From NCBI GenBank assembly GCA_018676675.1, contig JABHEG010000082.1, forward strand, positions 1 through 64,000: a DNA stretch of 64,000 bases. Reading direction: 5' to 3'. A model generated the notes under the pieces. The model was given only the letters and a program-made list of their open reading frames with translations. It made no database searches and was not told where the DNA came from. The stretch is from Lentisphaerota bacterium (GTDB lineage Bacteria > Verrucomicrobiota > Lentisphaeria > Oligosphaerales > JABHEG01). Positions 53,224 through 62,325 of the stretch are shown in pieces (the stretch's first letter is position 1; the number at the start of each line of letters is the position of its first letter). Made by a program: the position numbers and the translations under genes.

Positions 53224-55713
53224 ATGCTGCGAACCGTCTTCTCTGTCGCGATCGTCCCCATCGTGCTCAGCTCCGCGCCCTCCTGGAAGCTGGGTCCTGA
53301 GAAGCGCCTCCCTGCCTTCCGGAACACATCCTCTCCCCCGGGTTCCCTGGTCCAATCCTGGACGTTCGCTGAGGGGGTTGAAGACTGGCATCCACGCTCT
53401 GGAACGGTGCAACTGAGCCACGAACCGGCTATTGGCCATACGTCGTCAGGCTGCCTCCGTGTCCGGGGCCACGACGAGGGAAACTGGAATTTCGTGTGGT
53501 CTCCGCGCTTTGAGGTCCGGGCCGGGGCTGCCTATCATGTTTCGCTGTGGCTCAGGGTCGGAGCATTGGAGGATCATCCGCCCCCGACGTTCTACTTCAA
53601 AGCTCAAATGTTCGCTCCGGAAGGCAAACGCGGCGGCGCACTGATCAACAGCAACAGGGCCCCGGCCACGGTATCCGCGGCGTGGAAGGAGCTGGAACTG
53701 ACCTTTACCGTCCCCCCGACAGGTCTGGACGGCGTGGCGCTGGCGCTGGAGAAGGGGACGCAGGATCGCGTTGGCGTGAGTGTGTGTATCGACGACGTAC
53801 TGATCACCGAGATCCGGCCCGAGGATATCGAAGCGGTCTGGAAGGATGCCACACTGACCGGCCCCATCGCCGCCGAACTTCGGGGCATTCACCCACGACT
53901 CTACCTGACAACCGACCACATCGCGTTCCTCCGCAACGCGATTCGTACCGATCCACATTGGGAAGCGATGTTCGCAGTGATACGGAAGTACGCGGAGACA
54001 GCCGTCCGTCATGCGCCGCCCGACTACGCTGAGCAGATGAAGAACCACAAGGAAGGGAAGCCGGCCGGCAGTCACGAACAGCTCTGGCAGCGCGGTGTCG
54101 GTAACCGCATCCCGAGTATCGCACTGGCTTATCTCCTGACCGACGACCCACGCTACCTGACCGCGGCAAAGGCCTGGGGCTTCACAGCCTTGGACTACCC
54201 GACCTGGGGCATCGGCCGCATGGCCGGACTCGACCTGGCCGCCGGCCACATCCTGGCGGGTATCGGCCTGGCCTATGATTGGCTCTATCACGACCTGACC
54301 GAGGATGAGCGGCGCCAGATCCGCGAGAAGGTCGTCCCGCGAGCCGAGAAACTCGCCCATGCCGGCTTCAGCAAGATCCCGTTCTGGCACCAGGCCTACC
54401 TGCAGAACCACCTTTGGGTCAGCGTCGCGGGCATGGCCACAACCGCCTTTGCGGTCGCCGATGAGGTGCCAGAAGCCACGTCCTGGATCTGTTTTGCACA
54501 CGACAAGTTCATCCGGACGCTCGAAGCTCTGGGCGACGACGGGGCCAGCCATGAGGGCTACGGGTACTGGGAGTACGGGGCCGAGTACATCATGCGCTAT
54601 CTGGAACTGGCGGACACATGTCTCGGAATCGACCTCTACCACGACAGTAGCGGCGTCCCGCACCCTTGGCTCTCACGCAACTCGGCGTACGCCCTCTACC
54701 TGGCCCTGCCGCGAGGCATGTGGACGCGCAAACAGAGCATCGTCGATCTGGCTGACTGCCCGCGAAATCACTGGTATGGCCCCAGCTATCTACTGCGGAA
54801 TCTCGCCCGACGGTACCCGGAACCCCCTTGGCAAGGCACGGCCCAGTGGCTGGCAGCCGAGTTCGAAGCGGCTGGAGTCGACGTAACCGGCAGCGGACAC
54901 TACCTGAACTTCGCCTGGCACAATCCCCGGATCCCGGCACGTCCCCCGAAAGACGACACGTTGCCCCTCTGGCACCACTTCGACGACATCGGGATCGTCT
55001 CGGCACGTTCGGACTGGGAAAACGATGCCGCCCTCCTCGTCGTTACCTGTGGACCACCGCTCGGGCACCGACATGCAGCCAGCATGAAAGACTATGGAGC
55101 CGGCCATGTGCATCCGGATGCAGGCCATTTTGTCCTTGTCGCCGGAGGAGAAACGCTCTTCCGTGACTCAGGCTACACGGCCCCCAAACTGACCGGAAAC
55201 CACAGTACCCTTCTCATCAAAGACAAGGAACAGAAGGGAGGAGGGAAGACGTGGTACGTCTACGGTGACTGGCTCCTGGACGAGCGAGTCCCGACCATCC
55301 AGTCTGTCACAAACACGGACGACCAAACTGTGATCGACTGCGCGGTTGCCGGAGCGTATCCAGCCCACGTGGGTCTCCGGACGTTCGATCGCACCTTTGA
55401 GTTTGCCCGTTCCGGCACACTGACCATCCGCGACCGAGTTGCGCTTGAGACGGAATCCGCCCTCGAATGGCGCCTGCAGACCGAGGGACCACTCGAGCAA
55501 CTGTCAGACACGGAATGGCGCACTACCGTCGGGAGAATGTCCGCAACGATCCGGATCCGTGCAGATGTTCCCGTTGTCCTCAACGCCGGATCGTTGGAGA
55601 TCAACCAACACCTCCGCACGCAGACACGTCCCTATCTGGCCGTCAAGACAACCGGAAGCGTGACTCGAGCCCAGCTCGAAACGGTGATAGATTGGCGTGG
55701 CAACGCGCCCTGA
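53224..55713 (+). CDS. Heparinase II/III-like protein with DUF4962-type and carbohydrate-binding N-terminus
   Basis: An 829-residue exported protein (signal MLRTVFSVAIVPIVLSSAPS). A beta-sandwich (about 35-180) with CLRVRGHDEGNWNFVWSP resembles CBM4/9. An alpha/alpha toroid typical of DUF4962/polysaccharide lyases follows (about 215-560): HPRLYLTTDHIAFLRNAIRT, GLAYDWLYHDLTEDERRQIR, and HEGYGYWEYGAEYIMRYLEL. The heparinase II/III C-terminal sandwich starts near 600 (RSDWENDAALLVVTCGPPLG, HVHPDAGHFVLVAGGETLFR). The role would be lyase cleavage of uronic-acid polysaccharides; the specific substrate is open. ATG 53224 has GGAGTTGCGA upstream and is preferred over TTG 53212. The next gene starts 47 bp downstream on the same strand. 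Confidence 0.88.
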   Translation: MLRTVFSVAIVPIVLSSAPSWKLGPEKRLPAFRNTSSPPGSLVQSWTFAEGVEDWHPRSGTVQLSHEPAIGHTSSGCLRVRGHDEGNWNFVWSPRFEVRAGAAYHVSLWLRVGALEDHPPPTFYFKAQMFAPEGKRGGALINSNRAPATVSAAWKELELTFTVPPTGLDGVALALEKGTQDRVGVSVCIDDVLITEIRPEDIEAVWKDATLTGPIAAELRGIHPRLYLTTDHIAFLRNAIRTDPHWEAMFAVIRKYAETAVRHAPPDYAEQMKNHKEGKPAGSHEQLWQRGVGNRIPSIALAYLLTDDPRYLTAAKAWGFTALDYPTWGIGRMAGLDLAAGHILAGIGLAYDWLYHDLTEDERRQIREKVVPRAEKLAHAGFSKIPFWHQAYLQNHLWVSVAGMATTAFAVADEVPEATSWICFAHDKFIRTLEALGDDGASHEGYGYWEYGAEYIMRYLELADTCLGIDLYHDSSGVPHPWLSRNSAYALYLALPRGMWTRKQSIVDLADCPRNHWYGPSYLLRNLARRYPEPPWQGTAQWLAAEFEAAGVDVTGSGHYLNFAWHNPRIPARPPKDDTLPLWHHFDDIGIVSARSDWENDAALLVVTCGPPLGHRHAASMKDYGAGHVHPDAGHFVLVAGGETLFRDSGYTAPKLTGNHSTLLIKDKEQKGGGKTWYVYGDWLLDERVPTIQSVTNTDDQTVIDCAVAGAYPAHVGLRTFDRTFEFARSGTLTIRDRVALETESALEWRLQTEGPLEQLSDTEWRTTVGRMSATIRIRADVPVVLNAGSLEINQHLRTQTRPYLAVKTTGSVTRAQLETVIDWRGNAP

Positions 55714-55760
55714 ACAACAGGCCTGCCCCCCACCGAAGCAGCGCGAAAGGACGCAACAGC

Positions 55761-56216
55761 ATGGAACGACGCGAGTTCATCTGTCTCTGTGGCGCAACCG
55801 TCACCAGCGGATTGGCATGGGCGAAGAACGCTGAGATCACGGAGAAGCTCCCGCTGGCCGCATGTGGAATCGACTGCAGCGCCTGCGGAATCCGCAAAGC
55901 CGCCCTCGATCCTGCCGAAGCCGAAAGAGAGGCCGCTCGCTGGCGCAAACGGGGCCACAAGGACGCCAAGCCCGAGTGGTTCCAATGCGAGGGATGCCAC
56001 GGTTCAGATGAGAAGTGCTGGAGTGGAAATTGCGCCATCCGCGCGTGCTGCATCAAGACGAAGAAGCTGCCCAACTGCAGTGAGTGTCCTGGCTTCCCCT
56101 GCAAGAAAACGACGGCCTTTGAGAACGACGGTCACGCCCACCACAAGAAAGCAATTCAGAAGCTCCGGACCATGGTGGCGGAGAAGGGGAAGGCCCCGAC
56201 GCCCAAGGCCGAGTAG
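55761..56216 (+). CDS. DUF3795 cysteine-rich protein with Tat-like leader
   Basis: A 151-residue protein of the DUF3795 family. Clustered cysteines include CGIDCSACGI near 45, CEGCHGSDEKC near 87, CAIRACC near 104 and CSECPGFPC near 116, suggesting metal or iron-sulfur binding. The N-terminus has a twin-arginine-like leader, ERREFICLCGATVTSGLAWA, unusual for a family normally lacking a signal, so export is possible. ATG 55761 has AAAGGACGCAACAGC upstream; the frame further upstream overlaps the heparinase gene and is rejected. The biochemical function of DUF3795 is not established. It follows the heparinase-like gene by 47 bp and may share its transcript. Confidence 0.85.
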   Translation: MERREFICLCGATVTSGLAWAKNAEITEKLPLAACGIDCSACGIRKAALDPAEAEREAARWRKRGHKDAKPEWFQCEGCHGSDEKCWSGNCAIRACCIKTKKLPNCSECPGFPCKKTTAFENDGHAHHKKAIQKLRTMVAEKGKAPTPKAE

Positions 56217-56225
56217 CCTCGTTCA

Positions 56226-56356
56226 GGGGATGCACACAATGTGGGAGGAGCCGCCGTGCTCCGACGTCCCGGCAATCGGGGGATGCACACAATGTGGGAG
56301 GAACCGCCGTGCTCCGACGTCCCGGCAACCGGGGGATGGCACCCCCTCCCACGTTG
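56226..56356. repeat. 53-bp tandem repeat ending in an inverted segment
   Basis: Units begin at GGGGATGCACACAATGTGGG (56227) and again 53 bp later, almost identical. A third copy begins at about 56332 and then changes to GATGGCACCCCCTCCCACGT. CCTCCCACGTTG (56346-56357) complements most of the CAATGTGGGAGG in each unit, so the array can fold on itself. The final segment resembles, inverted, the region at 10684-10704. It separates the DUF3795 gene from the convergent sulfatase. Confidence 0.88.
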
Positions 56357-56386
56357 CGTTGCCCTTCCCTTTGGGGGCCGATGTCC

Positions 56387-58270
56387 TCAGCGGCCGGCGT
56401 TCCCTGGCCTCTTCCTCAGGTACTCCAGACGCCGCCTGACCTGGGTGTTCTTGCCGACCTTCGTTCCCTTGATGGACTCGATGAACGCGGCCAGGTCAAA
56501 CTCATAGCCAGGCCTCCCGTCCATCAGCAGCACGACGCTGTTCAGCATCAGCCCGACCTCCACCGGATCTGTGCTCCGCTCAAGAGCCGTCACCACCAAC
56601 GGCCGGGGATCCGCATGGCCGGTCAGCCCCAGAAACTCAACAGCGCGGATGCGGACAAGATTCGAGTCATCTGCGGCTGCCAGCTTCCGCGCCGTCTCGT
56701 AGAATGGAGCAGCAGCGACGCCGAACGTGCTGCAGGCGATCAGGGCCCAGTAGCGCTTGAGCGGATCGTCGGACGCGAGAGCCTGGGAAAGCCGTTCCCG
56801 AGCCTCTGAAAACGGCACCAGACTGAGGTCGGCAATATCAACAAGGGCTGTGATTTCCGCTCTGTTCTCCTGTCCATAGGGAACCGGATCGTCCGCCCCT
56901 TCGGCCAGGAAGACCGGCTCAGGAACGAAACTCAGGTCCGGCATGGACGTGATGCGCTGTCGCATCGAAGCCCGTAGCTCTCTGAGTGTGTCAGCGTAAG
57001 CGGGATCGGCGGCGAGATTGTTGGTTTCGTGCGGATCGGCTTCGAGGTCGTAGAGACACTCCGCCGGACGCGTCTCGAAAAACTGCCGCTGGGCCACGTT
57101 CAGCTTCCCGGTGCGGTACAGCTTCCGCCACTCCTCGAAGGCCGGCTGTAGGTAACGATAGTTGTTTTGCAGCCCATCAAAGTTGAAGGGCTGGTAGTTG
57201 CGCATGTAGTTGAACCGCCCTTTCCGGAGTGTGCGGACAAGATCGTACTTCTCGTCGAATCGGTCGGCATAGCCAAAGGCAGCATCGCGGGAATTGAGTT
57301 CCTCAAGGCTCACGCCCTTCCCCAGGAACGGCCTGCCATCGATGCCCTTGGGAACGTCGACACCGGCCAGGTTCAGTACCGTTGCGGAAAGGTCGACAAA
57401 CTGGACAAAGCCGTCGATCCGGGTGCCCGCCGCGGCGGGGGCCAGGTGTTTCCAGTTCTCGGGGATGTAAACGACCATGGGAACCTGCAGGCCATTGTTG
57501 TAGGCGTAGCCCTTGCCGCGCGGGAGTGTCCCACCGTGGTCGCCGTAGTAGAAGACGAATGTGTCATCAAGCAGACCTTCCTTCTCCAGCCTCGTCACGA
57601 AAGCCCCGATCTGCGCGTCCACCTCCGTGTGTCGGTCCAGGTAACGCGCATAGGTGTGACGGAAGACCTCGGTGTCCGGATGATACGACGCGATCTCAAC
57701 GGACGCCGGGTCCGTCTTCGGCTTGCTGTGATAGTCCTTGCGCCGGTCATGCAGACAGCCTTCATGCGTGTGCCCGAAGTTCTGCACGTGGAAGAACGGC
57801 TGGCCCGACTCCCGCTCGCGGTAGGTCGCCTTCCGGGACGAGTTGTCCCAGACCCCCTTCTTGTCCGCTCTGTTGAAGTTGTAGTCTTCCTTGCTGCAGT
57901 TGGTGGTGTAGTAACCCGCTTCCCTCAGGTAATAGGGGAACATCTTCACCCCGTCCGGCATGGGCACGGTCTTCTGCTTGCGATGATACTGCACACCCAC
58001 GCGGGGTGCATAACAGCCCGAGATAATCGTGCTGCGCGCAACGGAACAAACCGGTGCATTCGAGAAGGCGTGGTTGAACACCAGGCCCCCTCTTGCCAAA
58101 CGTTCGATCGTGGGCATCGGCGCACCATTCGGGCTGTAAAGCCGCAGCCACTGGGCCGAATTGTCTTCACTTACCACCCAAACGATGTTCGGACGTTCAG
58201 CCCCAACAGCGGCAGACACCACAAGAACCACGGAACACAACCCCACTACGATTGCCTTCAAGATCATCAT
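56387..58270 (-). CDS. Secreted sulfatase with HEAT-like C-terminus
   Basis: A 627-residue exported sulfatase (signal MMILKAIVVGLCSVVLVVSA). The metal motif is RPNIVWVVSEDNSAQ and the formylglycine site is C75-S-V-A-R79, with Ser-Val-Ala in place of the commoner x-P-x, a variant known among heparan-type sulfatase relatives. The metal/catalytic core continues with FHVQNFGHTHEG and FVFYYGDHGGTLPRGKG. The last ~130 residues form HEAT-like helical repeats (DDPLKRYWALIACSTFGVAA, LVRIRAVEFLGLTGHADPRP). Its start overlaps the preceding sulfatase's stop as TGATG, so translation is coupled; the SD-like AAGGAG lies inside the upstream gene. It probably removes sulfate from glycans in the periplasm. Confidence 0.92.
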   Translation of the reverse strand: MMILKAIVVGLCSVVLVVSAAVGAERPNIVWVVSEDNSAQWLRLYSPNGAPMPTIERLARGGLVFNHAFSNAPVCSVARSTIISGCYAPRVGVQYHRKQKTVPMPDGVKMFPYYLREAGYYTTNCSKEDYNFNRADKKGVWDNSSRKATYRERESGQPFFHVQNFGHTHEGCLHDRRKDYHSKPKTDPASVEIASYHPDTEVFRHTYARYLDRHTEVDAQIGAFVTRLEKEGLLDDTFVFYYGDHGGTLPRGKGYAYNNGLQVPMVVYIPENWKHLAPAAAGTRIDGFVQFVDLSATVLNLAGVDVPKGIDGRPFLGKGVSLEELNSRDAAFGYADRFDEKYDLVRTLRKGRFNYMRNYQPFNFDGLQNNYRYLQPAFEEWRKLYRTGKLNVAQRQFFETRPAECLYDLEADPHETNNLAADPAYADTLRELRASMRQRITSMPDLSFVPEPVFLAEGADDPVPYGQENRAEITALVDIADLSLVPFSEARERLSQALASDDPLKRYWALIACSTFGVAAAPFYETARKLAAADDSNLVRIRAVEFLGLTGHADPRPLVVTALERSTDPVEVGLMLNSVVLLMDGRPGYEFDLAAFIESIKGTKVGKNTQVRRRLEYLRKRPGNAGR

Positions 58271-59817
58271 CACAGCCCCCTCTCCTTCTTCCGAGTGGCA
58301 GGAGTGCGGACGCGCAAACCGGTGTCGCGAGCCCAGGAAAACCAAGCCGCGCTCAACCTGGTCACCCGCTCGGGGTGTCGGGCAGCCAGGTCATTCACTT
58401 CCGTCCGATCGACACTCAAATCATAGAGTTCCCACGCCTTGACCGTCTTGTCCCAGACCAATTTCCAGTCTGCTTCCCGAATCGCTCGATTGCCGGACCA
58501 CTCCCAGAAAAGGCGTTCGTGCCCCGGGCGTGTTTTGCCGGCTAACAGGGGCAGGAAACTGCGTCCCTCGACCGGCAGGACCTGCTGTCCATTGTGGACT
58601 TCCGGGTAGGAAGCCCCCGCCATATCAAGGAAGGTGGGCATGATGTCGATGATGTGGGCCACATCCCGATTGATTGCCCCGGGTTTGACGACACCGGGCC
58701 ACCGGACAATGAAGGGCGTGCTGATGCCCCCTTCGTGAACCCAGCTCTTGTAGCGTCGGAACGGGGCATTCTGAGCCCAACCCCACGCCGGCCCCACGGC
58801 CACGTAGTCACGCCCGGGGCCGGGCGTGCGCTTAGACGGATTACGCCCGCCCGGTTCCTCGGAACACCCCCCGTTGTCCGACAGAAACATCACCACCGTG
58901 TTGTCGGCGATGCCGAGATCACCCAACGCTCGAAGCAGGCGCCCGATGTTCTGATCCATCGAGTCGATCATGGCAGCATAGACAGCCATTCTGAGATCCT
59001 CGAAGTCGTGATCCGCCTCTTTCCACGAGTAAGCCCGACTGTCCTTGCCCGACAGCCGACACTGCTCCGGATCAAGAAGCCCCATCTTCTTTTGGCGCTC
59101 GTAGCGCTCCTTGCGCAGCACGTCCCACCCCTCTCTGTACTTCCCCACGTACTTGGCAATGTCCTCGGGCTTCGCATGAAGAGGATAGTGGGGGGCGGTG
59201 TAGCAGAGATGAAGCAGGAATGGCTTCCCTTCCCCGGCGAATGTCCGCATGGACGCGATGGCATGATCCGTGAACGCGTCAGTCGTGTAGTAGTCGGCTG
59301 GGAACGACTCGATACGCTCGTCATTCTGCCCGAATGCACGAACCCGGGCACCCTTGTAGGGCGGATCCGGCTGCACGGGATTAAAGAAATTGCAGCACCC
59401 GTCCAGCAGGCCGTAGAATTCCTGGAACCCCCGCTTGTGGGGATGTGTCGTGGCCCCACGTCCAAGATGCCATTTGCCGCTGAGAGCGGTCCGGTAACCG
59501 GCCTTTCCAAGGGCCTCCCCCAAGGTCAGCATGTTCCTACGCAGCAACCCTCCCTTGCTTCGTCGGGGATAAAGCCCGGTCACGAGCGATGCACGTGTCG
59601 TCGTGCACTTGGCATTGTTGTAGAACTGCGTGAAGCGCATACCCTCGCTTGCGAGGCGATCCAGGTTCGGTGTCTGGACCTCTCCGCCATAGCAGCCGAT
59701 GTCGGAAAACCCCATGTCATCGCACATGATCAGAACGATGTTCGGGCGCTCTGCCGCAGACGCCGATAGGACCAGGAGGGCGACGCCCAGAGAGAAGGTC
59801 ATGCAGTAGCGTAACAT
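58270..59817 (-). CDS. Secreted sulfatase (CTTTR variant)
   Basis: A 515-residue exported sulfatase (signal MLRYCMTFSLGVALLVLSAS). Metal-binding RPNIVLIMCDDMGFSDIGCY and catalytic C71-T-T-T-R75 (in place of CxPxR), with ALSGKWHLGRG, LHLCYTAPHYPLHAKPED and MFLSDNGGC completing the family pattern. The C-terminal substrate subdomain contains DWKLVWDKTVKAWELYDLSV. It ends in TGA overlapping the next sulfatase's ATG (TGATG), so the two are one translational unit and may act successively on one sulfated glycan. ATG 59817 has GAGGACAACGTG upstream; an in-frame ATG at 59856 is rejected. The C repeat at 59828 lies just before its ribosome binding site. Confidence 0.92.
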   Translation of the reverse strand: MLRYCMTFSLGVALLVLSASAAERPNIVLIMCDDMGFSDIGCYGGEVQTPNLDRLASEGMRFTQFYNNAKCTTTRASLVTGLYPRRSKGGLLRRNMLTLGEALGKAGYRTALSGKWHLGRGATTHPHKRGFQEFYGLLDGCCNFFNPVQPDPPYKGARVRAFGQNDERIESFPADYYTTDAFTDHAIASMRTFAGEGKPFLLHLCYTAPHYPLHAKPEDIAKYVGKYREGWDVLRKERYERQKKMGLLDPEQCRLSGKDSRAYSWKEADHDFEDLRMAVYAAMIDSMDQNIGRLLRALGDLGIADNTVVMFLSDNGGCSEEPGGRNPSKRTPGPGRDYVAVGPAWGWAQNAPFRRYKSWVHEGGISTPFIVRWPGVVKPGAINRDVAHIIDIMPTFLDMAGASYPEVHNGQQVLPVEGRSFLPLLAGKTRPGHERLFWEWSGNRAIREADWKLVWDKTVKAWELYDLSVDRTEVNDLAARHPERVTRLSAAWFSWARDTGLRVRTPATRKKERGL

Positions 59818-59827
59818 CACGTTGTCC

Positions 59828-59991
59828 TCGTCTGTAACTGGTCTGTTCTTGAGCACGGTTCGGTCGCCGTCCAGAGGCCGCCTCCCACACTGAGTCGGAC
59901 GCCCCCAAAGTGGGAGGCGGCCTCTGGACGGCGACCGGTCTGGCCCGCGAAGGCAGTCACGACCTCCGGTATGAGCGATAGAACAACTGGC
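59828..59991. repeat. Repeat C, perfect 28-bp hairpin and repeat D
   Basis: Repeat C (TCGTCTGTAACT...) lies at 59828-59856. The hairpin has arms 59861-59888 and 59910-59937, a perfect 28-bp stem (left arm starts CGGTCGCCGTCCAGAGGCCG) and a 21-nt loop. Repeat D follows at 59970-59991. The same C and D modules occur around the hairpin at 34.3 kb, but in a different order and with a different stem sequence. The region lies upstream of a sulfatase and downstream of the DUF5722-like gene, so it could act as a terminator for the latter. Confidence 0.9.
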
Positions 59992-60027
59992 AAAGGCACC
60001 CGCTCGTCAGTGACTCAAGCTTCGAAT

Positions 60028-60189
60028 GTACGCCGCACGGCCCCCGACCGCCATCCTTGGGAAGCCACCACTTCTTGTACGGCGGGCGGCCCCCCGACCG
60101 CCATCCTTGGGAAGCCGCCACTTCTTGTACGGCGGGCGGCCCCCCGACCGCCATCCTTGGGAAGCCGCCCGGAGGGCCGTGCGGCGTAC
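60028..60189. repeat. Inverted-repeat-bounded array of 50-bp units
   Basis: Sixteen-bp arms GTACGCCGCACGGCCC (60028-60043) and its complement (60174-60189) enclose three units of 50 bp starting at 60044, 60094 and 60144, each beginning CCGACCGCCATCCTTGGGAA. It fills most of the spacer between the sulfatase start and the stop of the DUF5722-like gene at 60205. No gene is supported here. Confidence 0.9.
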
Positions 60190-60204
60190 TGAACCAGGGA
60201 AAGG

Positions 60205-62304
60205 TCACTCGATCACTCCGCGATAGGGAATCTCCTCGAAGTACCGATCCGGGATCACCTCACGGGCAACGTCGACCGCCTCCTTCTGAAAGCCCGTACC
60301 CAGCTTTCGGTAGATCTCCCACGCAGGCTTCTTCCGGTGTCGGGGTTCCTCGTCCGGCAGATTGGTCCAGAAGCCGAGGAGCAGACCGCCCTCCTGTCCG
60401 GGACCGGCATCCAGCCAGCGATGGTGCACGTACGACTCGATGATGTCCAGCTTCTCGAACTTGAGCCAGGTATAGACCAACCCGGCCGCCTGGTCTCGGT
60501 AGCTCTTCTCGCTGTGGTCGCGCGAATTGGATCCCTGTTCAGAGAGCACGACCGTCCGTGGCCGACCGTCGAACAGCATACGCGACTGCTTCATGTAGGC
60601 ATCGAGGACCTCGAGATTCCGCGGCGTGATGAGTGTCGTCTCGAAGGAGAACGTCGCCTTGGTGTCTTCCCAGGTCCGCGGATTCCGCAGGTTCTGCGGG
60701 TATGGATGGTAAGCCAGCCCCCAGTCGAAGACCCCCTCCAGCGCACTGCGCTTCTGCAGGAGATCCAGCAGATCCCTCGGACAGTAGCACAGGTAGTTGT
60801 GAGCCCGGGTCCAGTAGTGGGTCAGCGAGATGAGCACGTCGCCTGCATCACCATAGCGGCGCACGACGGACTGGGCCGTCCGCATGGACCGATAGTACAG
60901 GTCCAGATAGGTGTGCAACGGCTTCTCCCCTGCGTTCGTCCATACCCACCCCGCGTCCACTTCATTGTGCATAATCCAGTGCGTAATCCGACCATACTTG
61001 CGGTCCGGACGCAGGTAGCGCTGAGCCAGAAAGTCCAGCCCCGCGGCATACAGATTCCAGCCCTCTCTCTCGACCACGTTCGGCATGGCCCAGATACCTT
61101 GGGGCGCACAGTCAGGGTGCGTCATGGGGGTGTTCTTGCCGATCAGGATGATGGCCGACACCACGATTTGCAGCTTGTCCATATCCTGCATTGCCCGGTC
61201 CAGCCGCCGCACGGCCGGCTGGCGAAGGTGGTACGTGCGCCCATTGAAGGTGTGCGGAGTGGTGTCCTTGCCCGGAGCCACACCGATAATGCCGTTGAGA
61301 ACGATGTTCTTGGTGCAGTTGTGTATGCCAAGGGCTTTGTAGTCATCGAACTGAAATTGGTTTCCTCCGTGCAGCCCTGTTGTCCCCTTTTTCGAGAGCG
61401 GACGATCACGGGTCAGCTGCCACTGAGCGGGAACACGGTCGGCGAATCGCTGGTGTGACGAAGCGACGAGCCCCTTTCCCATCTGACGCATCACAACCCA
61501 GCTGGAAAAAGCACGGTCGTGGGACGCGTCACCTTCCGCCCGGAAGCGCGGCAGCTCAACCTGCGCCTCACCGTCCTCAAGAACCAGCGACTGCTGCCAG
61601 ACGAACTCCTTGCGCCCAACAGCGCTTTGGTAGACAGGAACTTCACAGAGCACAAGACCTGGCTCCTCGAGTGCCCCGGTCACGCTGATCAAGATCGTGT
61701 CCGCCGACACAGTGACCCGTTCGATCGCCGATCGGTACTTCTGCGTGACCAGGGCCTGCATGTCGCGCTCAAACACCTCACGGGCCTGCGCCAGCGCCTC
61801 CCTCTCCCGTTCGAGCCTCCGTTCGTAGGCTGTCGGCTCCCGGATCTGGATGTTTCTGACTTGGATAAGGCGCCCGGGTTGCCGGCCAAAATCGAGGCGA
61901 AAAAGCCTGTACCCCTCTCGCCAGGAGCCCGGTTTCTGCTTTTCCTTAACACTAAAGGCATAGCTGGTCCATCCTTCGCTGGATGGAACAGCCGGCCCCA
62001 TTGCAGCGTTCCCAGCCACAATTGGCGGACCGTAGAAAAGCTCGACAGAATCCACCCCGTTGACGCAGAAGTAGTCGAACGCGAGTACACACGTGGTGTC
62101 CGGATCGTAGTCCCCGGAAACCGGCTTGCAGAAGACGTAGGGATCTCCCCCCTTCGTCTCGATCTCGTACCCGCCATCGCCGATCGCCCGAATCTCCACG
62201 TCGTTTGTGCTGCTCAGGTCAAGATCGAGAGAAACGGTAGCTCTGACAGCATGTGACATGGCGCCAAGGACTCCAAGCAGCAAGAAGTGTCGGATGATGC
62301 TCAC
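60205..62304 (-). CDS. Secreted DUF5722-like glycosidase-type protein
   Basis: A 699-residue exported protein (signal VSIIRHFLLLGVLGAMSHAV). A beta-sandwich (about 25-150) precedes a coiled, charged segment (EREREALAQAREVFERDMQA), a second sandwich with FVWQQSLVLEDGEAQVELPR, and a C-terminal TIM-barrel-like domain: YKALGIHNCTKNIVLNGIIG, YAAGLDFLAQRYLRPDRKYG, NEVDAGWVWTNAGEKPLHTY, RPRTVVLSEQGSNSRDH. The NEV and SEQ glutamates sit where acid/base and nucleophile lie in clan A glycosidases. I assign DUF5722 from overall pattern, without search support. GTG 62304 has GGGGAGTCGTT upstream and is chosen over TTG 62322. It follows the sulfatase at 62326 by 21 bp, a probable operon. Confidence 0.72.
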   Translation of the reverse strand: MSIIRHFLLLGVLGAMSHAVRATVSLDLDLSSTNDVEIRAIGDGGYEIETKGGDPYVFCKPVSGDYDPDTTCVLAFDYFCVNGVDSVELFYGPPIVAGNAAMGPAVPSSEGWTSYAFSVKEKQKPGSWREGYRLFRLDFGRQPGRLIQVRNIQIREPTAYERRLEREREALAQAREVFERDMQALVTQKYRSAIERVTVSADTILISVTGALEEPGLVLCEVPVYQSAVGRKEFVWQQSLVLEDGEAQVELPRFRAEGDASHDRAFSSWVVMRQMGKGLVASSHQRFADRVPAQWQLTRDRPLSKKGTTGLHGGNQFQFDDYKALGIHNCTKNIVLNGIIGVAPGKDTTPHTFNGRTYHLRQPAVRRLDRAMQDMDKLQIVVSAIILIGKNTPMTHPDCAPQGIWAMPNVVEREGWNLYAAGLDFLAQRYLRPDRKYGRITHWIMHNEVDAGWVWTNAGEKPLHTYLDLYYRSMRTAQSVVRRYGDAGDVLISLTHYWTRAHNYLCYCPRDLLDLLQKRSALEGVFDWGLAYHPYPQNLRNPRTWEDTKATFSFETTLITPRNLEVLDAYMKQSRMLFDGRPRTVVLSEQGSNSRDHSEKSYRDQAAGLVYTWLKFEKLDIIESYVHHRWLDAGPGQEGGLLLGFWTNLPDEEPRHRKKPAWEIYRKLGTGFQKEAVDVAREVIPDRYFEEIPYRGVIE

Positions 62305-62325
62305 AACGACTCCCCAATACAATTC

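Noticed and set aside
60044..60189. A CRISPR-like array of 50-bp direct repeats.
   Set aside because: The units are contiguous with no spacers, there are only three and no cas genes are present; the same applies to the arrays at 3.1, 1.4 and 56.2 kb.
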